From: Bilamarchaeum sp050303335
Lineage (GTDB): Archaea; Micrarchaeota; Micrarchaeia; Anstonellales; Bilamarchaeaceae
DNA: 35,165 nucleotides
Direction of reading: 5' to 3'
NCBI GenBank assembly: GCA_050303335.1
Contig: JBNLBN010000013.1
Location: 1 to 35,165, forward strand
In this document: positions 16,620-23,421 of the stretch, piece after piece
Layout of the letters: each line of letters starts with the position of its first letter
Position numbering within the stretch: the first letter of the stretch is position 1
Translations under genes and position numbers: made by a program
Notes under the pieces: model-generated
Database searches by the model: none
Told to the model about the DNA's origin: nothing
The model's input: only the letters and a program-made list of their open reading frames with translations

Positions 16620-17483
16620 ATGGACAATTTTACGGAGTGGCTTTCCAGTTATACTGATTGTGAAAAATGCATGGACGCATTCCGTAACCAGAGTCAGTTT
16701 TTCAGGGTAAATGCCCTGAAGATCCCGCTCCTGAAATTCAGCACAACATCCAGATTGAAGAGGACCAGGAGCTATCTTGATTATGCTTTCCGGTATGATG
16801 ACAGCTATTCGATTGGAAAGACATGGGAATTCTTCCTAGGATTCATCTATCCGCAGAGCCTTCCATCGATACTTGTGAGCGCCATCCTTGATCCGAAACC
16901 CAATGAGGAAGTGCTAGATGTTGCAGCAGCTCCCGGGTCGAAATTCTCCCATCTTGCCATGCTGATGGAAAATGACGGGGTCCTTGTCGGAAACGACTAC
17001 AAGAAAGAAAAGATCTCGGCACTCTATTCCACCATAAACAGGATGAACGTCCTCAACTGCATAGTGACAATGCGGGACGGGAAGGCGCTGAACTGGAAGG
17101 AAAGGTTCGATAAGGTCCTTCTTGATGCACCCTGCAGCGCGCTCGGAAGCGGAGCTGGCGCCATGGACAGGTGGAAGCCCGAGAATTCCAGGATGATAGC
17201 CAACACACAGAAGCAGATGCTCTTTAGCGCATATGATGCGCTTAAGCCGGGCGGGGAGATTGTCTATTCGACATGCACATATGCAAAGGAAGAGAATGAG
17301 GAGGTGATTGTCAATCTGCTTGAAAACAGGAAGGCGGAACTCTGCGACATCCTCATCGATGCGCCGCATGATTCAGGGCTCTCGGAATTCGGAAATGAGT
17401 TCAGGAAGACAGTGAGGATATATCCGCAGCATCTCCAGAGCGAGGGATTCTTCATCGCGAAGATCAGGAAGGGGGATCAATGA
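16620..17483 (+). CDS. RNA m5C methyltransferase, NOL1/NOP2/Sun (RsmF-like) catalytic domain, 287 aa
   Basis: The enzyme transfers a methyl group from SAM to C5 of cytosine in rRNA or tRNA. SAM-binding motif I is LDVAAAPGSKFSHLA (99-113). The two catalytic cysteines are both present: Cys172 in DAPCSALG and Cys219 in STCTYAKEENE. The N-terminal segment (1-85) resembles the RsmF/RsmB substrate-binding extension. The protein stops before the usual C-terminal PUA-like module, which is supplied by the next gene, overlapping in ATGA. Target RNA cannot be told from sequence. Confidence 0.93.
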   Translation: MDNFTEWLSSYTDCEKCMDAFRNQSQFFRVNALKIPLLKFSTTSRLKRTRSYLDYAFRYDDSYSIGKTWEFFLGFIYPQSLPSILVSAILDPKPNEEVLDVAAAPGSKFSHLAMLMENDGVLVGNDYKKEKISALYSTINRMNVLNCIVTMRDGKALNWKERFDKVLLDAPCSALGSGAGAMDRWKPENSRMIANTQKQMLFSAYDALKPGGEIVYSTCTYAKEENEEVIVNLLENRKAELCDILIDAPHDSGLSEFGNEFRKTVRIYPQHLQSEGFFIAKIRKGDQ

Positions 17484-17899
17484 GAAAGGACCAGAATTTC
17501 CGGAAGCATGTTGAGAAGCATTTCAAGCTGGATCTGCCACAGGGAATTGAGATCTTCTTTTTCAACGGCATCCGTGTTGGAAACAGCAGGATTAGAAGCA
17601 GCAAGATTGCAGGTGATCGCGGCTATGCTGCAAGCGACATGGGTTTCAACCCGACGAATTCATTCATACAGAATTTCGGCCATCTGGCAAAGAAGAACAT
17701 CGTAAGGCTGAAAAACGCGGAGGCGGTGAAATTCGCGGCAGGATCCGACCTTGGGATGGACCTCGGAGTTAAGCCGAAGAACGTGATCGTGACATACCGC
17801 GGATATGTCCTGGGCCTGGGATATTATGAGAATGGGACGATCCGCAACCGGATTCCGGAAAAGAGAAGAAGGATCATTGAGAATTCAGATGGTCTGTAA
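17480..17899 (+). CDS. PUA-like RNA-binding protein, RsmF C-terminal domain homologue, 139 aa
   Basis: The C-terminal half (about 95-135) with VIVTYRGYVLGLGYYENG and IRNRIPEKRRRI matches the PUA-like domain normally fused to the C-terminus of RsmF-type m5C methyltransferases (pattern: y-x-G-x-x-LG-x-G ... N-x-x-PK-x-x-R). Here it is a separate gene, its ATG overlapping the methyltransferase stop by 4 bases, so the two polypeptides probably assemble into one enzyme. The last 26 bases overlap the 3' end of the convergent hydrolase gene. Confidence 0.85.
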   Translation: MRKDQNFRKHVEKHFKLDLPQGIEIFFFNGIRVGNSRIRSSKIAGDRGYAASDMGFNPTNSFIQNFGHLAKKNIVRLKNAEAVKFAAGSDLGMDLGVKPKNVIVTYRGYVLGLGYYENGTIRNRIPEKRRRIIENSDGL

Positions 17900-18593
17900 G
17901 CCAGTCTGCGATTATGTTTGTCATCAATCCGAAATGGCTCTTGAAAAAGTGGTCTGCCCCCTTTATCTCCACCAGCCTCTTTTCCTTGGATGAGCAGTAA
18001 TGGATGAGGTTTTCCGAATGGGCAATCGGAACGGTTACGTCCTTGTTTCCATGGACGCTTATTATGGGGCATTCAATTTTGGAAGCAATCCGCGGCATAT
18101 CATAATTTCCCGCATCCTCGTAGATGTCATAATACCATTTCCTTCCAAACGGTTCGATGAATCCGTCCTTTTTCCATTTTTCGATCCCTTTTTCACCCAG
18201 CCTCCAGTCGTAGAGTTCAAGCGGCTCGAAAACAGGGCATTTAAGAGCGATTGCATCAGGATTGTTCCTGCTTGCTGCAATGAGGGTGACTGAGCCTGTG
18301 AAGCTGGATCCAACCAGTGCTATCTTTTCGTATTTTTTTGCATACCTGAATACAGCTTCAAGGGAATCGACAGCTTTCGATATCGTAAGGTGCTCAACAT
18401 CCCCCTCGCTTTCGCCATGGCCGTACAGATCGTATGTGATGGTGGATATCCCCGCTTTTGAAAGAAGGTTTGTTAGTTCGCGGTTGGTCCCGCTGTTCTT
18501 GTCCGAGAGGTACCCGTGCGAAAGGATTACGACGGATTTTCCGCATTCGTTTTCAGCAAGGGATACCTTTCCCGATTCCGAGTCGATGAGCAT
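17874..18593 (-). CDS. Alpha/beta hydrolase, 239 aa
   Basis: Typical cytosolic esterase/acyl-peptidase-like alpha/beta hydrolase. VVILSHGYLSDKNSGTN carries the oxyanion region, YDLYGHGES follows, the nucleophile elbow is GSSFTG, the acid is in HGNKDVTVP, and the His is in GADHFF. The substrate is unknown. The ATG at 18593 is chosen because a TATA-like ttataaat is centred about 25 bases upstream; an earlier in-frame TTG at 18611 would overlap that element. The gene overlaps the convergent PUA gene by 26 bases and shares a promoter spacer of 49 bases with the zinc ribbon gene. Confidence 0.92.
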   Translation of the reverse strand: MLIDSESGKVSLAENECGKSVVILSHGYLSDKNSGTNRELTNLLSKAGISTITYDLYGHGESEGDVEHLTISKAVDSLEAVFRYAKKYEKIALVGSSFTGSVTLIAASRNNPDAIALKCPVFEPLELYDWRLGEKGIEKWKKDGFIEPFGRKWYYDIYEDAGNYDMPRIASKIECPIISVHGNKDVTVPIAHSENLIHYCSSKEKRLVEIKGADHFFKSHFGLMTNIIADWLTDHLNSQ

Positions 18594-18610
18594 GGACAAT
18601 GTTCTCAACA

Positions 18611-18625
18611 AATTATTTATAATTA
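18611..18625. promoter_or_regulatory. Shared bidirectional TATA element
   Basis: The nearly palindromic aattatttataatta lies in the middle of the 49-base divergent spacer. Read on the plus strand it gives tttataat about 24 bases before ATG 18643; on the minus strand it gives ttataaat about 25 bases before ATG 18593. One TATA element therefore appears to serve two leaderless genes. Confidence 0.5.
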
Positions 18626-18642
18626 ATCGGAATATTCATTGC

Positions 18643-18792
18643 ATGGAAATAACTGTCTGTCCAAGATGCCAGAAGCCTGTGGAGGCGAAGGAATATTCAA
18701 GCAGGAACCTCTGGGGAAGCCTTAATGCGCGGATACGCTGCAGCAAGTGCAAGTACGTGGGCCTTCCTATTGTCCTCTCGGACGAGGAATGA
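18643..18792 (+). CDS. Zinc-ribbon microprotein, 49 aa
   Basis: Two cysteine pairs, CPRC (6-9) and CSKC (33-36), separated by 23 residues, form a classic rubredoxin-like zinc ribbon; the spacer contains YSSRNLWGSLNARIRC. Nothing else is present. Such microproteins are common in archaea and usually bind nucleic acid or protein partners. Support comes from the TATA-like element 24 bases upstream and the exact fit against the RuBisCO gene: TGA ends at 18792 and the convergent stop begins at 18793 within the palindrome TGATCA. Confidence 0.82.
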   Translation: MEITVCPRCQKPVEAKEYSSRNLWGSLNARIRCSKCKYVGLPIVLSDEE

Positions 18793-20088
18793 TCATTTCG
18801 GATGGAGGTGGCTCCATTTCTTCAATGCTAGTTTAAGTTCAGGGCTTGTCCTCGCCTTCTCCTCGAGCGTGAGGCCGTCGTTTGTAGCCTCGATCGCCTG
18901 CATCGTTGCCTTTGCACCTGCCCTCGTTCCCTTTGGATGCCCGTGGATTCCTCCGCTTACAAGGAGTACGAGCTCGTTCCCGTAAATTTTCATTACATCA
19001 GGAACAAGTCCCGGGTGGAGGCCTCCGGATGATACCGGGAAGGCACTTTTAATGTGTCCCCAGTCCTGATCTAGAAGCAGGTGATCCTGGGATTTGACCT
19101 TTTTCTCCCTCAGGGTATCAGCAATTGCCTTCACTTCCGGTTTCGTTCCAACGAGTTTGCCGACAGCCGTTCCAGAGTGTATCTGGGAAACACCGATCAG
19201 CCGCATTAGTTTTGCAAGGAACTGCATTGTCATCCCATGTTTCGGGTTCCTGTCGAATGCCGCGTGCATTGCCCTGTGCGCATGTATTGCAAGACCAAGA
19301 TCCGAACAGTAATCCCTCATGGTCTGGACGGCTGCATTTCCTGTCACAACCACATCGATCATAGCGTAGTTCCAGCCGTATTCAGCGAGCATCTTGGCAC
19401 GCTTCTTCATCTCTTCAGTCTCTGCGGTGATGTTGATGAATGCTGATTTCATCTGGCCAGTTTGATTCTCTGCCTTGTCCCTCAATTTTGTCATAAGTTT
19501 GACCCTTTGCGAGAAATTGTTGAAACTGGTCGATGTGAGGTTCTCATCATCCTTTACGAAATCGAATCCTCCCATCCAGGTCTCATAGCCGATTTTGGCA
19601 TGTTCAGCGGCGCTGTATCCTATCTTCGGTTTCGGGACGGCTCCTGTAAGCGGACGTCCGCGTATTCCGGTCATCTGCCGAATCCCTTCATTTCCGAAAT
19701 GGGGCCCTTTGAAGTGCCGGATATAATTTTTAGGAAGGTTGGCGTCAATCAGCCTGAGGTTCTTGATTGCCTTCATGCCGAATATGTTGCCCGCGATACC
19801 GGAAAGAAGCTGGCATACGTTTCCATCTTCCCAGAGTCCCCTTGGATAGGCGATCTTGACATAGTTTCCGTCGACTTCGTAAGCGACTGCCTGGAGTTTT
19901 TTCATCCTCGGCGGCAGCTTGTAAAGCGTTGTCCAGGTCCCGGTGGAACTTTCGGATGCTATTCTTCCGATTGCCTCCTTGACCGTAATCCCCCTGTCCG
20001 GTTCAAAATAAAACAAAACAACAATATCGTCTTTAGCAGGCGTATATTTAAAGTCCACAAATTCGTCATACCAGTCAATTTTTCCCAT
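18793..20088 (-). CDS. rbcL: Ribulose-1,5-bisphosphate carboxylase, archaeal form III, 431 aa
   Basis: All catalytic residues can be placed: PKPKIG (Lys153, Lys155), GGFDFVKDDEN with the carbamylated Lys179 and metal ligands Asp181 and Glu182, HRAMH (His271, Arg272), IHSGT (His304), the loop 6 lysine in GTAVGKLVG (Lys311), and SSGGLHPG (Ser353-Ser354). Length and loop sequence fit archaeal form III rather than plant-type or RuBisCO-like proteins. Form III enzymes fix CO2 onto ribulose bisphosphate derived from nucleotides (AMP pathway) and yield 3-phosphoglycerate. The partner genes, AMP phosphorylase and ribose-1,5-bisphosphate isomerase, are not in this window. A TATA-like cttaaatacc lies about 26 bases before the ATG. 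Confidence 0.96.
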   Translation of the reverse strand: MGKIDWYDEFVDFKYTPAKDDIVVLFYFEPDRGITVKEAIGRIASESSTGTWTTLYKLPPRMKKLQAVAYEVDGNYVKIAYPRGLWEDGNVCQLLSGIAGNIFGMKAIKNLRLIDANLPKNYIRHFKGPHFGNEGIRQMTGIRGRPLTGAVPKPKIGYSAAEHAKIGYETWMGGFDFVKDDENLTSTSFNNFSQRVKLMTKLRDKAENQTGQMKSAFINITAETEEMKKRAKMLAEYGWNYAMIDVVVTGNAAVQTMRDYCSDLGLAIHAHRAMHAAFDRNPKHGMTMQFLAKLMRLIGVSQIHSGTAVGKLVGTKPEVKAIADTLREKKVKSQDHLLLDQDWGHIKSAFPVSSGGLHPGLVPDVMKIYGNELVLLVSGGIHGHPKGTRAGAKATMQAIEATNDGLTLEEKARTSPELKLALKKWSHLHPK

Positions 20089-20177
20089 ACTTTGAGAAAA
20101 TCAAATAAGGTATTTAAGTTTATCCCAAAAGAGAAGTTGTAGAAAATGATTTAAAGAGATGCAAATAAGAATTTGTA

Positions 20178-21086
20178 ATGGCAATGAAGAGGAGGGTGAA
20201 AAAAAGGGACATCCAGTCAAGGGTTGAGGGGCTCATCGAGGGAGTCAGGAAAGGCACTCCTGATTCGCGAGAGGAACTTGTATCCCTTGTAAAGGAGAGG
20301 TCCGAAACCGCAATAATTCGACTTCTGGAGGTATTCAGCAATGAGGGCAACCATGTATTCGGAGAAATACTAAGTGAGGGCGATTTTGATTTTGCTGGCA
20401 CGGGCGGAGTCGCAGTAGACATGGTCCTTGGTCAGGCAAAAGCAGGAAAGGATGTTTCAGGATTCAGATCGGATCTTGAAACTCTGCTCAATCTCGATCC
20501 AGAAAAAGAAACCATTGCCCAGGCGCTTTCATATATCTATGTGCTGGAAGGTGAATACAGGCTACTCGAATTACTGCTTGAAAGAGATTCCGATGTCCGG
20601 ACTGGGGTACTGCTCGCTATTGCAGAGATGGTAGGTAACGGAGTTGACAAATGCAAGCCTATCCTGGATCATGTTGCAAAATTTATTGAAGATCAGGATA
20701 ACGAATGCGCCGCGATATCAGCGGCAATTATTGGATCATCTGCTGGAAAATGGCCCGAGACTGCTAAAATAATTGGAAGATTGCTCGATGGTGAAAAATC
20801 ACAGAAAGAAGGCACTAGGGCAGCATGGATTGCCATCATACAGGGAACAGACATGAGCGATCACATCCCAAAACTTATTGAAATCTCACTAACTGTGAAC
20901 GATGGATATGCCGGGTTCTTTGCGACTCTTGCTGTCGGCGCTGCAAATCAGGATCAGGTTAATGCAGCATGTACGCAAGAACAGTGGGATGCGATCCGAA
21001 AAAAGGTCGAGGTTTGCATGAAGTCGCTTCCCACAATCGAAAGCGCAATAGACCATCTTAATAATTTGAAACGGACATTGAACTAG
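20178..21086 (+). CDS. Helical-repeat (HEAT-like) protein, 302 aa
   Basis: No named family. The sequence from about 35 to 290 is a series of amphipathic helix pairs with small-residue turns, resembling HEAT/ARM-type repeats, preceded by a very basic N-terminus (KRRVKKR). It probably serves as a scaffold; the partner is unknown. Its stop overlaps the sufU stop in CTAG (21083-21086). A TATA-like gatttaaag lies about 25 bases before the ATG. Confidence 0.7.
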   Translation: MAMKRRVKKRDIQSRVEGLIEGVRKGTPDSREELVSLVKERSETAIIRLLEVFSNEGNHVFGEILSEGDFDFAGTGGVAVDMVLGQAKAGKDVSGFRSDLETLLNLDPEKETIAQALSYIYVLEGEYRLLELLLERDSDVRTGVLLAIAEMVGNGVDKCKPILDHVAKFIEDQDNECAAISAAIIGSSAGKWPETAKIIGRLLDGEKSQKEGTRAAWIAIIQGTDMSDHIPKLIEISLTVNDGYAGFFATLAVGAANQDQVNAACTQEQWDAIRKKVEVCMKSLPTIESAIDHLNNLKRTLN

Positions 21087-21445
21087 TCCAATGCCTTCCT
21101 CATCGCTTCAAGCGGAAGAAGGGCGCATTTCAGCCTCGATGGATTCTTCGACAGATCGATCCTTATCATCTTCAGGACATCTTCCTTTGTAATCTTTTTC
21201 GCCTCCTCAACGGTCTTTCCTTTAAGATATCCTGCAAAGAGGGAGGAACTTGCCTGGCTTATTGCGCAGCCGGATCCGACAAAATTCGAATCAGTGATCT
21301 TTCCGTTATCAACTTTTATGTAAAGGGTTATGCGATCCCCGCAGGTCGCATTGTATATTTCCGCCTTGTTCGTTGCATCGTCGAGCTTTCCGAAGTTCTT
21401 CGGATTCTTGTATAGTTCTATTATGTATTCCTGGTAAATGTCCAT
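21083..21445 (-). CDS. sufU: Iron-sulfur scaffold protein SufU/IscU-like, 120 aa
   Basis: The three cluster-ligand cysteines and the key Asp are present: NATCGDRI (Cys35, Asp37), GSGCAISQASSS (Cys60) and RLKCALLPLEAM (Cys107). The protein is the U-type scaffold or sulfur-transfer partner that receives persulfide from the cysteine desulfurase. A longer frame begins at 21565, but the ATG at 21445, 4 bases after the sufS stop, gives the canonical N-terminus (MDIYQEYIIELYKNPKN). Third gene of the sufC-sufS-sufU operon. Confidence 0.93.
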   Translation of the reverse strand: MDIYQEYIIELYKNPKNFGKLDDATNKAEIYNATCGDRITLYIKVDNGKITDSNFVGSGCAISQASSSLFAGYLKGKTVEEAKKITKEDVLKMIRIDLSKNPSRLKCALLPLEAMRKALD

Positions 21446-21449
21446 GCTA

Positions 21450-22616
21450 TCACGAAAAGATCTTCCTTGCTTTTTCAAGTGATTCTGCAAGCCTGTCAAT
21501 GTCGCTCCTGTCGTTGTATATGTAGCAGCTTGCCCGGGTTGTTGCAGCAAGGCCCAGCCGCTCATGCAGAGGCATTGCGCAGTGGTGCCCGCTCCGGACG
21601 CAGATTTTGTCCTCGTTCAGGATCGCAGAAACATCATGGGGATGCACTCCCTTGAGATCGAAAGAGCAGATGGCCGCGCGTCTTTTTGCATTCCCGGCTA
21701 TCGTTATTCCGTCAACCTCCGAAAGCCTTTCAACAAGGTAAGATGATATACGCCTTTCATCAGCCTCGATTTTTTCCATTCCTATACTCTTCAGGTAATC
21801 AAGTGCCGCACTGAACCCTGCAACAGCTGCCGGATCAGGAGTCCCTGTCTCGAATTTCGCAGGGGCTCTCTCCAGTTCATAATCCTTCCTGGTCACCGAG
21901 CGTATCATCTCGCTTCCAAAGAGCATCGGATCCATCTCTTCCAGAAGTTCGGACCTCCCAAACAGAACTCCGACACCAAAAGGCGCCAGCATCTTGTGGC
22001 CTGAAAAAGAGAGAAAATCGCACCCGATTTTTTTGACATCCGTCCTGTTGGACGGAACGAACTGGGCGCCGTCAACAACTGATATCGCCCCCTCCTCCCT
22101 TGCTATGGAGCAGATGGCCTGGATGTCATTGATAGTTCCAAGGACGTTCGATGCTGCAGATACTGCTACGATGTTTGCGCCCCTGATCTTTTTCTCCACA
22201 TCCGACAGTTCGCCATTTTCGTCAATATCTATTATGCTCAATGCGGAATTTGTCTTTCTTGAAAGGTATATCCATGGGACGTAATTGCTGTGGTGTTCCA
22301 TTATGGATGTCGTTATCTTGCCATGCTTGATGAATTTCTCTCCGTATCCCCTCATCACGAGATTGATTCCCTCAGTGGTGTTCTTGGTGAATATCACTTC
22401 GTCTGGACTGCTGTTGATGAACGCTGCGGTTTTCTTCCTTGTTTCCTCGTAATCGTGCGTGGCCTGTTCTGCTAGATCGTACAGCCCGCGGGAGATGTTG
22501 CTGTTGCGCCTTTCGTAAAATCCGGATACCGCATCGATTACAGCCTGCGGCTTCTGCGTGGTCGCGGCCGAATCAAGATAGGTGATCCCATCAAGGATCG
22601 GAAAGTCATTCTTCAT
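21450..22616 (-). CDS. sufS: Cysteine desulfurase SufS, 388 aa
   Basis: A PLP-dependent group II cysteine desulfurase that converts cysteine to alanine and a protein-bound persulfide for Fe-S cluster assembly. SFSGHKMLAP carries the PLP lysine (Lys208), VDGAQFVP the Asp and Gln that contact PLP, and RSGHHCAMPL the catalytic Cys346 on the short SufS-type loop. EHHSNYVPW and ETGTPDPA are further family marks. Its ATG overlaps sufC by 11 bases, and sufU follows after 4 bases, so the three are co-translated. Confidence 0.96.
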   Translation of the reverse strand: MKNDFPILDGITYLDSAATTQKPQAVIDAVSGFYERRNSNISRGLYDLAEQATHDYEETRKKTAAFINSSPDEVIFTKNTTEGINLVMRGYGEKFIKHGKITTSIMEHHSNYVPWIYLSRKTNSALSIIDIDENGELSDVEKKIRGANIVAVSAASNVLGTINDIQAICSIAREEGAISVVDGAQFVPSNRTDVKKIGCDFLSFSGHKMLAPFGVGVLFGRSELLEEMDPMLFGSEMIRSVTRKDYELERAPAKFETGTPDPAAVAGFSAALDYLKSIGMEKIEADERRISSYLVERLSEVDGITIAGNAKRRAAICSFDLKGVHPHDVSAILNEDKICVRSGHHCAMPLHERLGLAATTRASCYIYNDRSDIDRLAESLEKARKIFS

Positions 22617-23340
22617 TTAGATCAGCATACCCGGATTCATCTATTTTCCTTGCAAGTCCGCTGTCGCCGGATTTGACTATCCTGCCCCTGGATAGTATGT
22701 GCACTTTGTCAGGCTTTATGTAATCCAGTATCCTGGGATAGTGGGTGATTATCAAGAAGCCGCGCGTGCCGTCATTGAGTTCGTTTATCTTGGAGGATAT
22801 GACTTTTATCCCGTCGATATCAAGTCCTGAGTCTATTTCGTCCAATATGATCATCCTGGGCTTGAGCGAGAGCATCTGCAGCACTTCAAGCCTCTTTTTT
22901 TCCCCGCCTGAGAAACCGATGTTGAGTTCGCGGGATACGAATTTCCTGTCCATTCCAAGTTCATGGGCGTTCTTTTCGATTCCTTCCTGGACCTCCATCA
23001 TGCGATCAAGGTCCATTTCTCCTGATCTTGAAGATATCGCCTTCCGGATGAAATGGGATACCTTGACGCCCTCGATTTCCTCAGGGGTCTGGAATGCAAG
23101 GAAAAGCCCTGCCTTCGCCCTGCCGTCTGCAGGCATTCCAAGAAGCTCCTTCCCGTCAAGCTTAACCGATCCGCTGCATCTGAGATTCGGATGGCCCATA
23201 AGCGCTTCTGCAAGCGTGCTTTTGCCGGCCCCGTTCGGACCCATCACTGCATGCACCTCTCCAGGCTTGATTTCAAGGTCAACCCCGGCAAGGATCGTCT
23301 TGTCCTCTATGGATGCTTTTAACTCACTTATTTGAAGCAT
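22606..23340 (-). CDS. sufC: Fe-S assembly ATPase SufC, 244 aa
   Basis: An ABC-type ATPase of the SUF system that drives cluster assembly on the SufB-SufD scaffold. Walker A GPNGAGKST (34-42), the signature motif FSGGEKKRLEVL (143-154), and Walker B MIILDEIDSGLD (163-174) are intact; ITHYPRILDYIKPDKVHIL carries the switch His. It is the first gene of the minus-strand suf operon, with a TATA-like tttataaata about 26 bases upstream next to a palindromic operator. Confidence 0.96.
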   Translation of the reverse strand: MLQISELKASIEDKTILAGVDLEIKPGEVHAVMGPNGAGKSTLAEALMGHPNLRCSGSVKLDGKELLGMPADGRAKAGLFLAFQTPEEIEGVKVSHFIRKAISSRSGEMDLDRMMEVQEGIEKNAHELGMDRKFVSRELNIGFSGGEKKRLEVLQMLSLKPRMIILDEIDSGLDIDGIKVISSKINELNDGTRGFLIITHYPRILDYIKPDKVHILSRGRIVKSGDSGLARKIDESGYADLNEE

Positions 23341-23361
23341 GATAATTCGATGGATGGAAAT

Positions 23362-23371
23362 ATTTATAAAA
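23362..23371 (-). promoter_or_regulatory. TATA-like box of the sufC operon
   Basis: Read on the minus strand this gives tttataaata, centred about 26 bases before the sufC ATG at 23340. The mRNA is probably leaderless. The element abuts the 7-2-7 palindrome at 23376-23391. Confidence 0.5.
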
Positions 23372-23375
23372 GGCT

Positions 23376-23391
23376 TTTAGGTTCACCTAAA
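23376..23391. promoter_or_regulatory. Palindromic operator TTTAGGTtcACCTAAA between sufC and sufB
   Basis: A perfect 7-base inverted repeat with a 2-base spacer lies exactly between the two outward-facing TATA-like elements of the suf locus, so one bound dimer could block both. The half-site TTAGGT resembles the TTAGG..CCTAA sites of the DtxR/IdeR family of iron-dependent regulators, which would fit control of Fe-S assembly by iron. The regulator gene is not in this window. The identity of the protein is inferred; the palindrome is directly visible. Confidence 0.65.
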
Positions 23392-23410
23392 TATAAAAAG
23401 GGATAAGGAG
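23388..23410 (+). promoter_or_regulatory. sufB TATA-like box and Shine-Dalgarno
   Basis: TATA-like taaatataaaa (23388-23398) overlaps the right arm of the palindrome. An AAGGAG (23405-23410) follows, 11 bases before the ATG at 23422. The Shine-Dalgarno spacing is on the long side. Confidence 0.5.
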
Positions 23411-23421
23411 AAATCATATCA

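Noticed and set aside
19462..20142. Open frame antisense to RuBisCO
   Set aside because: Shadow of a certain gene, with no promoter and no recognisable product.
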